Shown here piece after piece: positions 13,161 to 20,506 of a stretch of 21,356 nt of DNA (position 1 is its first letter; each line of letters begins with the position of its first letter). The translations under genes and the position numbers were made by a program. Source of the DNA: JBGTBQ01 sp041749275 (GTDB lineage Bacteria; Acidobacteriota; Blastocatellia; Pyrinomonadales; Pyrinomonadaceae). The notes under the pieces were generated by a model. That model was not told the origin of the DNA. It made no database searches and saw only the letters and a list, made by a program, of their open reading frames with translations. The stretch lies in contig JBGTBQ010000269.1 of NCBI GenBank assembly GCA_041749275.1, positions 1-21,356 on the forward strand, given 5' to 3'.

Positions 13161-16097
13161 CTATTTCTTCAACGCTATTGGAAAATCCGGGACGGTCTTC
13201 GGCTTGGCGGTCGTCGGCGTCTGCTGCCCACGGGTCAACTCCTTGACGCGCTCCGAGATGTAGAGGTCGAGCATGTTGACGGTGATGCGCCCCTTGCCCG
13301 TGTAGTCTGCGCGACCGCCGACGCCTTCGACGACGGCGAGCGTGAAAGCGCCGTTGTTCCATGCTGCGTTTTCTAGTGAATACTGATTGCCCGTTGAGGC
13401 GGCGAAGACGACGGCGCCGTTCTCGGCGCTGGCGAGTTCGTTGACGACGCCGACGATGTCGTTCAGGCCGCGTCGGGCACCGAGCACGTTGCCGGAATGG
13501 CACGTGTCTATAAAGAACAGAGTCTTCCCCGCGAGCGCCGAGACCGTGTTCTTGATGTCCTCGAACGAGACGCCCGTGCGGAGCAGTTTCTCGCGGTCGG
13601 TGTTGTGCGGCAGAAAGTAGTAACGCCCGTTCTGGTCGTTGACGCCGTGCCCGGCGAACAAGACCATTGCCACGTCCTTCGAGGTCGTTTCTTTAAGAAT
13701 CCAGTCCAGCCCGTCCAATATCTCGTCCTTCGTCGCCTTCTCGTCCGTCAAAAGTTTCACCACCACGTCGCGGTACAACGTGCCCTTCTGCCGCTCCCAC
13801 GACGCGGCGAAGTCCTGCGCGTCCTTCGCCGCGAACGCCAGCTTGAGCTTCGCGTCGGCGTAGTTGCTCACGCCGACGGCGAGGACGTAGAGCTTCGGCT
13901 TGATCTCGAAGGCGTCGTCCGCCGGGCGGGACGGGAAGCGGTTGGAGCTGATGCTGCTGGCCGCGCCAACGCCGGAAGGTTTTCGCGCGCGCACGCGCAC
14001 CGTCGCGGGCACGCTCGTCGTGAAGCGGTTCGCGGCGATGACGGAGACTTGGCTTTCGCCGTCCGGCACGGTGACGCGCAACTCACGCACGCTTCCGGTC
14101 TGCCCCCCAGCTTGCAGCGACAACCCGCGCTCCGCGTTCGCCGGGCGACCGTCAACGAGCGCCCGCACCTCCGTCACCGGCTCGCCCGACGGCGTGCGAA
14201 CATTGAAACGCACCGTCACTTCCTTTGACGGCACTTCCGTACCATCCGACGGCGAGACAATCTCGACGACCGGCGGCAGCAGCCTTGTGATGTCCGCCTG
14301 CTGCTCTTTGCGCCCCGCCTCTTCGTTCGCTTCCTTGAGCGCCAACTGCTCGTCGCCCGTCCGCAAGATGCGCGAGACGACATCGGGCCGATAATAGACG
14401 TTGCGGAACTGCCCGGCGGGGAAGAAGTCCGCCGCCGCGTCGCGCCCGTTGTTGACGTGCCAGCCGATGAGGTCTTCCGCACCCGGCGCGGCGTCGTAGT
14501 AGCCCGAAGGCGTCCACAGCACCCAACGCTTGCGGTCTGCGTGCGGGAAGAAGGCGAGCAGTTCCTTGCCGTCCGTCATCCGATACCAGCGGATTGTGCC
14601 ATCGCGTAGTGCCACAAGCGCAATTTTGCCATCGCCAGAAATATTGACGCCCCATGCGAAGCCGGTCGTAGGAATTTTCCAAACTTCTTCACCATTGCGG
14701 TTAAAAAGACGAATAAAGTAATTAGTTCCGAGCAACACTCGTTCGCCGTCAGGTGCGACGGCTACGCTTAATGAGAATTCATTCCCGTCCAGCTTAAGCG
14801 TCCTATCATTTAGCTTTGGTTCGCGGTTTCCTGCATTCCCATTTGAGATAGTTATGCCGGGCGCAGAATCTCCCGGCGCGCGAAGATTACTGCTTGTCAG
14901 TTGACTTAGCTGTAACCTTCTGTCATCAAGACGAAAGACGGCGGGTGATTGACCTCCCTTTTCATAACTGAAGCGAACAACACTGCCATTTGCGTTGCTG
15001 AGGAAATTAAATCGTAATCCGCGCAAATCGGCAATCTGTGTAGTTTGAACATTGACATGACGATGTTCCGAATCGAGGACGCTCCATACCGAACCTGCAA
15101 CAAACCCGACGCCGCCGGATGCTAACGGCACAAGATCAAGAATCGTATCATCAACATTAGGTCCATCAATAAAACTGCCGCGCCCTGCATCACTCCAGCG
15201 ACGGATGGTGACTGCACGTTTGCTTGGAATAACAGACGTACCGCCAGCGTAGAGTTGAGTGCCATTACTCGACCATGCGACTTCAGCTAGATTCCCCTCT
15301 ACCCCTGATGTGTCTGGCTGATAAAGCGGGGCGAGGTTATCGCCGGAAAGGATGTCAACTCGTGTGCTATCTTCATAGCCAACAGCGATTTTGTGTCCAT
15401 CAGGACTGAAGCTAACGCTAAGAGGATATTTGCCGCCGGGCGCAGCCCGCTTTACCAACAAGCGCATAGTGCGGTCATATAGGCGCATAAAGCCGTCACG
15501 AGAAACGGTCACGATTCGCCCTGCACGGTCAAAATCAACACAGGTACTCTGATTACCGTAATCTGCATCGCGACCAACCTCCACCCAGTCCGAGGTGCGC
15601 CACACGCGCACGCCGTTCGTGCCGCCAAGCGTCGCGGCGAGCAGCGCGCCGTCCGGCGAGAACGCGAGGTGTGCGACGACATTCGGCAAGCCGGTCAGCC
15701 GTCGCACCAGCCTGCCGCTCTCGCGGTCGAAGAGATAGACATTCGTGTTCGTCCCGTCTGGCGAAGTCCACCCGCCCGCCGCAATCGTGTTGCCGTCCGG
15801 CGAGATGGCCGCCGCGGAGAGTTTGCCTTCGTTGCCGTCACCGACGGGCACGCGCAGCACGCGCAGGAGTCTGCCGGTCTGAACCTCCCACACCCGCGCC
15901 GTCTTGTCGTCGGAAGCAGTCACCAGAAACTTCCCGGCGCGGTCAACACCGATGCGCCTGATGGGGGCGGTGTGCATCCCCGTCTCGATACGCAGGCGGG
16001 GAGCGCGCGACGGCTCGCCGCCTTGCGCCCTCGCGCTCCGCGCCGGGGCGGTCAACAACAGCAGGGCGATGAGTAAGAGATTCAGCGGGCGGGGCAT
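13161..16097 (-). CDS. Secreted WD40-repeat protein with C-terminal caspase-like (peptidase C14) domain
   Basis: A 978-aa protein. A signal peptide (1-25, LLLIALLLLTAPARSARA) suggests export. Residues about 40-520 are a WD40-type beta-propeller (repeated SPDG turns, ARVWEVQTGRLLRVL, VRVWRTSDW, IRLFNRNGEEVW, IRWYRMTDGKEL). A helical linker (about 580-600) and an Ig-like segment (about 605-705) follow. The caspase domain starts near 730 with KLYVLAVGVSNY and carries H817 in FAGHG and C866 in DTCHSGN, the expected catalytic dyad 49 residues apart. ATG 16095-16097 follows AAAGGAG (16109-16115). The middle of the gene, about 14640-15580 (residues 172-486), is much richer in A+T than both ends. Function unknown; relatives are predicted Lys/Arg- or Asp-directed peptidases. 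It is transcribed alone or with the toxin gene ending 112 nt upstream. Confidence 0.9.
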   Translation of the reverse strand: MPRPLNLLLIALLLLTAPARSARAQGGEPSRAPRLRIETGMHTAPIRRIGVDRAGKFLVTASDDKTARVWEVQTGRLLRVLRVPVGDGNEGKLSAAAISPDGNTIAAGGWTSPDGTNTNVYLFDRESGRLVRRLTGLPNVVAHLAFSPDGALLAATLGGTNGVRVWRTSDWVEVGRDADYGNQSTCVDFDRAGRIVTVSRDGFMRLYDRTMRLLVKRAAPGGKYPLSVSFSPDGHKIAVGYEDSTRVDILSGDNLAPLYQPDTSGVEGNLAEVAWSSNGTQLYAGGTSVIPSKRAVTIRRWSDAGRGSFIDGPNVDDTILDLVPLASGGVGFVAGSVWSVLDSEHRHVNVQTTQIADLRGLRFNFLSNANGSVVRFSYEKGGQSPAVFRLDDRRLQLSQLTSSNLRAPGDSAPGITISNGNAGNREPKLNDRTLKLDGNEFSLSVAVAPDGERVLLGTNYFIRLFNRNGEEVWKIPTTGFAWGVNISGDGKIALVALRDGTIRWYRMTDGKELLAFFPHADRKRWVLWTPSGYYDAAPGAEDLIGWHVNNGRDAAADFFPAGQFRNVYYRPDVVSRILRTGDEQLALKEANEEAGRKEQQADITRLLPPVVEIVSPSDGTEVPSKEVTVRFNVRTPSGEPVTEVRALVDGRPANAERGLSLQAGGQTGSVRELRVTVPDGESQVSVIAANRFTTSVPATVRVRARKPSGVGAASSISSNRFPSRPADDAFEIKPKLYVLAVGVSNYADAKLKLAFAAKDAQDFAASWERQKGTLYRDVVVKLLTDEKATKDEILDGLDWILKETTSKDVAMVLFAGHGVNDQNGRYYFLPHNTDREKLLRTGVSFEDIKNTVSALAGKTLFFIDTCHSGNVLGARRGLNDIVGVVNELASAENGAVVFAASTGNQYSLENAAWNNGAFTLAVVEGVGGRADYTGKGRITVNMLDLYISERVKELTRGQQTPTTAKPKTVPDFPIALKK

Positions 16098-16209
16098 ACC
16101 GTGGACAACTCCTTTCGCTCCGGTTTCGTGCGCTTTAGGCGATCAATCTACGGGATGAAGACTTGGCCGGGATTTTCTCCGGTGGGAGCGTGCGCCGGAG
16201 CGAAGCCGC

Positions 16210-16695
16210 TTACTCTCCCACTAACGCCAACGCTCGATTCATCACGCGGTCTGACAAGTACATCCCGTCCTGCCTGAGTTGTAAGAGAACGGGGCGTGCT
16301 GCCGGGATGTGCCCACGCCGCTTCGCGGTGAGCACCAGCCCCAGAGTACCGCGCACCGGAATGTTGAGGGCGGCGGCACAGCGTCGCGCCGCCAAATCAT
16401 CAATAATCGCTTCCGCGCCGGGATGCGCGTGCGCCCACGCCAGCACGGATGATTCGCCCGCCCCCAATCCCCACGCCTGAATTTGCGGCGGAACGGGCGG
16501 CGTCCGCGTCACGACGAGCCAATCCGTTTCAGCTATCGCTTGCGCGGTCGGGTCGCTCGCGCCGCGCCGCTGAATCTCCGCCGCCACCGCTTCAGGCACG
16601 ATCAACTCTGAGGACGCCAGTTGCAACAGAGCGATAAGTCCCGAACGTGATAGGAAGATGAGCGGTGAGGCATTGACCGCCGGGCGTTCAGCCAC
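16210..16695 (-). CDS. DUF3368 (PIN-like) toxin of a type II toxin-antitoxin pair
   Basis: A 161-aa protein with the DUF3368 pattern: NASPLIFLSRSG near the N-terminus (first acidic/Asn site of PIN-like folds), LIVPEAVAAEI (31-41), GAGESSVLAWA (about 78-88, conserved Glu), and AIIDDLAARRCAA (about 95-107, conserved Asp pair). PIN-like toxins are usually magnesium-dependent RNases. The GTG start (16693-16695) overlaps the antitoxin gene by 8 nt and has AAGGA about 8 nt upstream within it, so the two are translationally coupled. Whether it is active is not known. Confidence 0.85.
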   Translation of the reverse strand: MAERPAVNASPLIFLSRSGLIALLQLASSELIVPEAVAAEIQRRGASDPTAQAIAETDWLVVTRTPPVPPQIQAWGLGAGESSVLAWAHAHPGAEAIIDDLAARRCAAALNIPVRGTLGLVLTAKRRGHIPAARPVLLQLRQDGMYLSDRVMNRALALVGE

Positions 16696-16936
16696 GTTGG
16701 AGTTCCTTTTCGAGATCAGAGAAATCCACGACGAACGCTTCCGCGCCCTCGCGGGCTAACGCCAACAGGAAATCCGCGCGATCCAGCCCGGCGACCTGCG
16801 CGGCCTTCTCCTGCGAGATTTCGCCGCGCTCATACCAATGAATCGCCGCCGCCAGACGCATCTCCCGCGCAAACTCCTCCGGCGAGCGGCGCAGTGCGGA
16901 GAGGACATCTTCGTTCAGTTCCATCGTTATTTCCAT
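16688..16936 (-). CDS. UPF0175 family antitoxin
   Basis: An 82-aa protein with the UPF0175 signature: SPEEFAREMRLAAAIHWYERGEISQEKAAQVAGLDRADFLLALA, here split as SPEEFAREMRLAAAIHWYE and GEISQEKAAQVAGLDRADFL. The second part looks like a helix-turn-helix, consistent with DNA binding and autoregulation of the pair. The ATG at 16934-16936 is chosen because GAGGAG lies 8 nt upstream; the GTG at 16940-16942 would be only 2 nt from that site. Its C-terminus (about 70-82) is acidic and probably contacts the toxin, as usual for this family, which pairs with DUF3368. Confidence 0.87.
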   Translation of the reverse strand: MEITMELNEDVLSALRRSPEEFAREMRLAAAIHWYERGEISQEKAAQVAGLDRADFLLALAREGAEAFVVDFSDLEKELQRG

Positions 16937-16967
16937 TATCACATCTCCTCAAATGCCGCCGCGCAAC

Positions 16968-17540
16968 TCATGGAAAAGTAACTTTGTCATAGATTTCTTT
17001 CAGCGACAGCAAGCACCGGATCGAATCTAACGGCGCCACGTCTTCGAGTGAACGGTACTCCGTGAGCAGCCAGCGCCCGTCCGTCTGTTTGGTGTTGTGT
17101 TCGACTCTGTATTCATCCTGCGAGACGAGCAGATATTCGATGAAGGAAGGAATCGAGCGATAGTCGCTGAACTTGCTGGTGCGGTCGTAACGTGCGGTGG
17201 ATTTCGACAAAACTTCGACGATCAGAACAGGATTGAGCAGTGTGTCAAGGTGTTCATCTTCAAGCTGCGGCTCGCCGCAGACGACGACCACGTCCGGGTA
17301 GGTGTAAAGTCCGGTGGCCGGAATGTGGACGCGCATATCGTTGAGGTATGCTTCACACGCGCGGCCCTTTAATTGGTTGTGAAGATCGGCGCCGATGTTC
17401 AGGGCAATCAGGTTATGTTTACGACTGGCCCCGGTCATGGCGAATATCTCGCCGTCGTAATACTCGTTTTTATGCTCGGCCTGACGCTCAAGTGCCAGAT
17501 ATTCTTCAGGCGTGATGTAGGTTTTCGCTTGGCGGGTCAT
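16968..17540 (-). CDS. Uma2 family (DUF820) predicted PD-(D/E)XK nuclease
   Basis: A 190-aa protein with the Uma2 pattern: TPEEYLALERQAEHKNEYYDGEI at the start (ITPEEYLALE then EYYDGEIFAMTG), HNLIALNIGADLHNQL, TYPDVVVVC (Asp of the nuclease core) and NPVLIVEVLSKST (Glu-x-Lys region). The fold is a predicted restriction-endonuclease-like one, but the biological role of Uma2 proteins is unknown; they are abundant in cyanobacteria and some Acidobacteriota. The ATG at 17538-17540 is preferred because AGGAG lies 6 nt upstream; the ATG at 17544-17546 abuts that site. Its 3' end is 31 nt before the antitoxin start. Confidence 0.85.
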   Translation of the reverse strand: MTRQAKTYITPEEYLALERQAEHKNEYYDGEIFAMTGASRKHNLIALNIGADLHNQLKGRACEAYLNDMRVHIPATGLYTYPDVVVVCGEPQLEDEHLDTLLNPVLIVEVLSKSTARYDRTSKFSDYRSIPSFIEYLLVSQDEYRVEHNTKQTDGRWLLTEYRSLEDVAPLDSIRCLLSLKEIYDKVTFP

Positions 17541-17597
17541 GTGCATCTCCTAACAGCCAGAAACAAGTCGAGTATAGCACCAAGCCGGAGGGGCGGC

Positions 17598-17954
17598 TTA
17601 CAACTTCAAAAGCGCGGCGCGCAGCGTCTCAATGGCGAGCGCGGCGGCGTGGCTTTTGCGCGGAGGCAGGCCGCCGACGGCCTCTGTAATTTTGCGGCGT
17701 GAGACGTGCGCGGCATCTTCAACCGTCATGCCCTCGATCATTTCCGCGAGCGCGGAGCCGCAGACGAGCGTCGGCGGGCAGCCGTAGGCGAGGAAGCGCG
17801 CGGCCTCGATGCGGCCTTCGCGGAGGCGGAGCGAGAGGCGGAGGCGGTCGCCGCAGACGGGGTTGGTCTGCTCGGCGGAAGCATCGGCGTCCGGGAGTTC
17901 GCCGGCGTTGCGTGGATTGGCGAGGTGGTCTTTGAAGGCGGCGGAATAGGGCAC
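17598..17954 (-). CDS. NifU/IscU-like iron-sulfur scaffold protein with altered third ligand
   Basis: A 118-aa protein starting at GTG 17952-17954 to give MPYSAAFKDHLANPRNAGEL, the usual NifU-like opening. C34 and D36 in NPVCGD match the first ligand and the labile-cluster Asp of IscU, and C59 (YGCPP) matches the second, with C65 six residues on. The last ligand site, normally HC in KxHCxxLA, reads KSHAAALA: H102 is kept but Ala103 replaces the Cys. The protein may be a transfer partner, or may use C65 instead. A longer frame to 18032 would overlap the upstream gene and lacks family support. It lies 25 nt after that gene and in the same run as the cysteine desulfurase. Confidence 0.85.
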   Translation of the reverse strand: MPYSAAFKDHLANPRNAGELPDADASAEQTNPVCGDRLRLSLRLREGRIEAARFLAYGCPPTLVCGSALAEMIEGMTVEDAAHVSRRKITEAVGGLPPRKSHAAALAIETLRAALLKL

Positions 17955-17979
17955 GGCGATTTGGCACAGAGGCGGCGTG

Positions 17980-19038
17980 TCAGAATCCGCCGCCCGCCAT
18001 CCAGTTGAACATGGAGTCCCTCGCCGCATCAATGTTCGGCAAGTCGTCCGTCTCGATGAGCTTGAAATTGAGCGTCGTGGCGAGAGGCTCCAACAGTCCG
18101 AGCAGAAGCTCCGAGCGCGCCTCGATCTCGGCGGGGATGACGCCGGCCTGCGCCAGCATTCCGACGACCTTCCTCGGAATCCGGGCGTACATCTCGTGCA
18201 GAGAAGCCTCTACGTGCATCATCTCGAACCCGACGATCATCCCGCTCCGCCCTTCCGCGAGCATCAGCATGTAAGGGCGTGAGGGGCGCTCGCCCTTCTC
18301 GCCGATGGCCGTCGGCAGGCTGAAGAAATCTGCTTCGAGTTTGAGCGGTGTCAGGGGCAGTTGCCGGAGTTGCGCGAGAACCGTGGTGTCCATCAACACC
18401 TTGATGGCCGCAGGCTCCGGCGGGGGCACGCGCATCAACTGATCTTCCCAGACGAGGCTGTCGCCCCGCTCGACGGCCACGCGCATCAGGTAACTCTCTT
18501 CATCCTCTCCCGCGTCGAGGATGTCAGGGTCGTCCTTGACGCGCGGGGCGACTTCGAGCGTCTGCCTGAGTGCGTGCGTGAGGAAGCGCGCTTCTTCCGC
18601 CGTCACAAACCATGGCATGTAACCGGCGCGGTAGCTGCGGAACTTCGGCCACGCGCCTGCTCCGCGAAACTTCAATCCGAGCTTCTTGATTAAATCCCGA
18701 TCCTGTTTGTCCAGCAAGTCGCGGTCTTCAAACGAGGCTTGCAGTTGGGGAATGTCAAGCAGCCCATCCGGCTGCAACGTCGCCGGATCGCTCGACGCGA
18801 AATCCAGAATGCCGTACAGCCCTTCCGCGCCCTGATAGACCGCGACGGCGAAGTGCTCCCCGGCCATGCCCATGATGCTCACGAAACCGAGTTCGCCAGT
18901 CTCCGGGCTTTGCACGCCGAAGAGTTCCGACTCGTCCATCCACTTCCACGGCGCAAGTTCCTTCACCCGCACGGCGGCACTGTAAAGTTGATGGGCCTCG
19001 TCGGTCGAAGGAGCATTAAATACGTTGTTCTTTTTCAT
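17980..19038 (-). CDS. DUF7309/DUF6930-like protein of unknown function
   Basis: A 352-aa soluble protein without signal or membrane segment. The N-terminal part (LYSAAVRVKELAPWKWMDE, ELFGVQSPETGELGFVSIMG, GLYGILDF) and the PWFVTAEEARFLTHALRQ block near residue 150 resemble DUF7309, and the C-terminal part (about 215-345) resembles DUF6930; both names are from memory of these patterns. No catalytic motif is evident. It sits between the cysteine desulfurase (29 nt away) and the NifU-like gene (25 nt), so it is probably co-expressed with them, but a role in iron-sulfur work is not shown. ATG 19036-19038 has only a weak purine-rich site upstream. Confidence 0.7.
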   Translation of the reverse strand: MKKNNVFNAPSTDEAHQLYSAAVRVKELAPWKWMDESELFGVQSPETGELGFVSIMGMAGEHFAVAVYQGAEGLYGILDFASSDPATLQPDGLLDIPQLQASFEDRDLLDKQDRDLIKKLGLKFRGAGAWPKFRSYRAGYMPWFVTAEEARFLTHALRQTLEVAPRVKDDPDILDAGEDEESYLMRVAVERGDSLVWEDQLMRVPPPEPAAIKVLMDTTVLAQLRQLPLTPLKLEADFFSLPTAIGEKGERPSRPYMLMLAEGRSGMIVGFEMMHVEASLHEMYARIPRKVVGMLAQAGVIPAEIEARSELLLGLLEPLATTLNFKLIETDDLPNIDAARDSMFNWMAGGGF

Positions 19039-19067
19039 CAGATGTTCTTCGTCGTCGGCGACAGTCG

Positions 19068-20309
19068 TTAGCCGGCGGAAGTCAAAACAGGTGTTGTCTC
19101 CGTGGCGCGGATTCGTTCCGCGAGCGCCTTCTGGTAGAGCGGCGAGAGGCGGCGCAGATTCTCGACGGCGCGGGGCAAAACTTCCAGCACGTAAGCGATG
19201 TCTTCGTCGGTCGTGTCCTTGCCGAGACTGAAGCGAATCGAGCCGCGCGCCAATTCGTCATCGCGCCCCAACGCGCGGATGACGGGCGAGGGTTCGAGCG
19301 AGCCGGAGGAGCAGGCTGACCCGGTGGAGACGGCGACGCCCTGCATGTCGAGATTGATGAGCAGCCCCTCGCCTTCGATGAAGCGGAAGGAGATGTTCGA
19401 GATGTGCGGTAGACGCTGGTCAGGGTGGCCGTTCAGCAAGATGTCGGAGACGCGCTCGGCCACTCCCGCCTCGAAGCGGTCGCGTAGATGACGCATGTGC
19501 TCGACGCGCGCGTCGAGTTCCACGCGCGCGAGCCGGGCGGCCTCGCCGAAAGCGACGATGAGCGAGACGGCTTCGGTGCCGCCGCGCCGCTCGCGCTCCT
19601 GATGCCCGCCGATGTTCTGCGGCGCGAGGCGCACACTGCGCCGAACATAGAGCGCGCCGATGCCTTTGGGCGCGTGCAGCTTGTGCGCCGACATCGAGAG
19701 CAGGTCACAGCCCAATGTTTCAACGTCAACCGTCATGCGACCGAGCGACTGCACGGCGTCGGTGTGGAGGTAGAGATGCTTGTGCCCGGCGGCTCGCCGC
19801 TCGCGCACCAGCGCGCCGATCTCGGCGATAGGCTGGACGGCGCCAATCTCGTTGTTAGCGAGCATGACGGTGACGAGCACCGTGTCGGGCCTGAGCGCCG
19901 CGCTTACTTCCGGGACGCGAACTATCCCGTCGTCATAAACCGGAAGGCGCGTCACTTCCCATCCGCGCTTTTCGAGCGTGTCGCAGATACCGCGCACCGA
20001 AGAATGTTCGATGGCTGAAGTGATGATGTGCCGCCCGTGCGCGACGTTCATCTCGGCGATGCCGCGCACCGCGAGGTTGTTGGCCTCCGTCCCGCCGGAG
20101 AGGAAGACGATCTCGTTCGGGCGCGCGTTGATGAGAGCGGCGACCTCGCGCCGCGCGCGGTCAACCGCCGCGCGCGCCTCCTGTCCGAAAAAGTGTATGC
20201 TCGAAGGGTTGCCGAACCGCTCGGTCAGGAACGGCAGCATCGCGTCCACGACGCGCCGGTCAACGGGCGTCGTCGCGCTGTGGTCCATGTACACCCTGCG
20301 AAGAGTCAT
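19068..20309 (-). CDS. Cysteine desulfurase (IscS/NifS, class V aminotransferase fold)
   Basis: A 413-aa pyridoxal-phosphate enzyme that takes sulfur from cysteine as an enzyme persulfide for iron-sulfur clusters and other sulfur pathways, in the cytoplasm. The opening VYMDHSATTPVD, GGTEANNLA, EHSSV, NNEIGAVQP and HTDAVQS are all family motifs. K210 in MSAHKLHAPKG binds PLP and C333 in STGSACSSGSLEPS is the persulfide cysteine, close to K206 and C328 of E. coli IscS. ATG 20307-20309 is chosen because it places the family opening at residue 7; a TTG at 20322-20324 is an alternative. It heads a likely operon with the DUF protein and the NifU-like scaffold. Confidence 0.92.
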   Translation of the reverse strand: MTLRRVYMDHSATTPVDRRVVDAMLPFLTERFGNPSSIHFFGQEARAAVDRARREVAALINARPNEIVFLSGGTEANNLAVRGIAEMNVAHGRHIITSAIEHSSVRGICDTLEKRGWEVTRLPVYDDGIVRVPEVSAALRPDTVLVTVMLANNEIGAVQPIAEIGALVRERRAAGHKHLYLHTDAVQSLGRMTVDVETLGCDLLSMSAHKLHAPKGIGALYVRRSVRLAPQNIGGHQERERRGGTEAVSLIVAFGEAARLARVELDARVEHMRHLRDRFEAGVAERVSDILLNGHPDQRLPHISNISFRFIEGEGLLINLDMQGVAVSTGSACSSGSLEPSPVIRALGRDDELARGSIRFSLGKDTTDEDIAYVLEVLPRAVENLRRLSPLYQKALAERIRATETTPVLTSAG

Positions 20310-20432
20310 GTTTTTTACCGCCAACCCGCCGGTTCGGGCGCTGCATCAAATGCCGCGGGAGTCTAACTCCATCTTCCGTGAAGCGCGTTGAAGTTTCGAG
20401 TCTACGGCGCACGGATTTGAGCGTCAAGGCGG

Positions 20433-20461
20433 TTAGCCGTTAAACAGATGCTTGTTATAAT
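20433..20461 (+). promoter_or_regulatory. Putative sigma-70 promoter for the secreted GY-repeat gene
   Basis: A perfect TATAAT (20456-20461) has TTAGCC (20433-20438, 3 of 6) 17 bp upstream. Transcription would begin near 20468 and the start codon is at 20507. It lies in the 197-bp divergent gap between this gene and the cysteine desulfurase. Confidence 0.45.
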
Positions 20462-20506
20462 CTCTCCCTCGAAGGATTCGCCTCTCTGTTTTTGGAGAAG
20501 ACAAAA

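Noticed and set aside
17955..18032. Longer NifU-like protein starting at 18032
   Set aside because: It would overlap the end of the upstream gene, and family members begin at the MPYS position.
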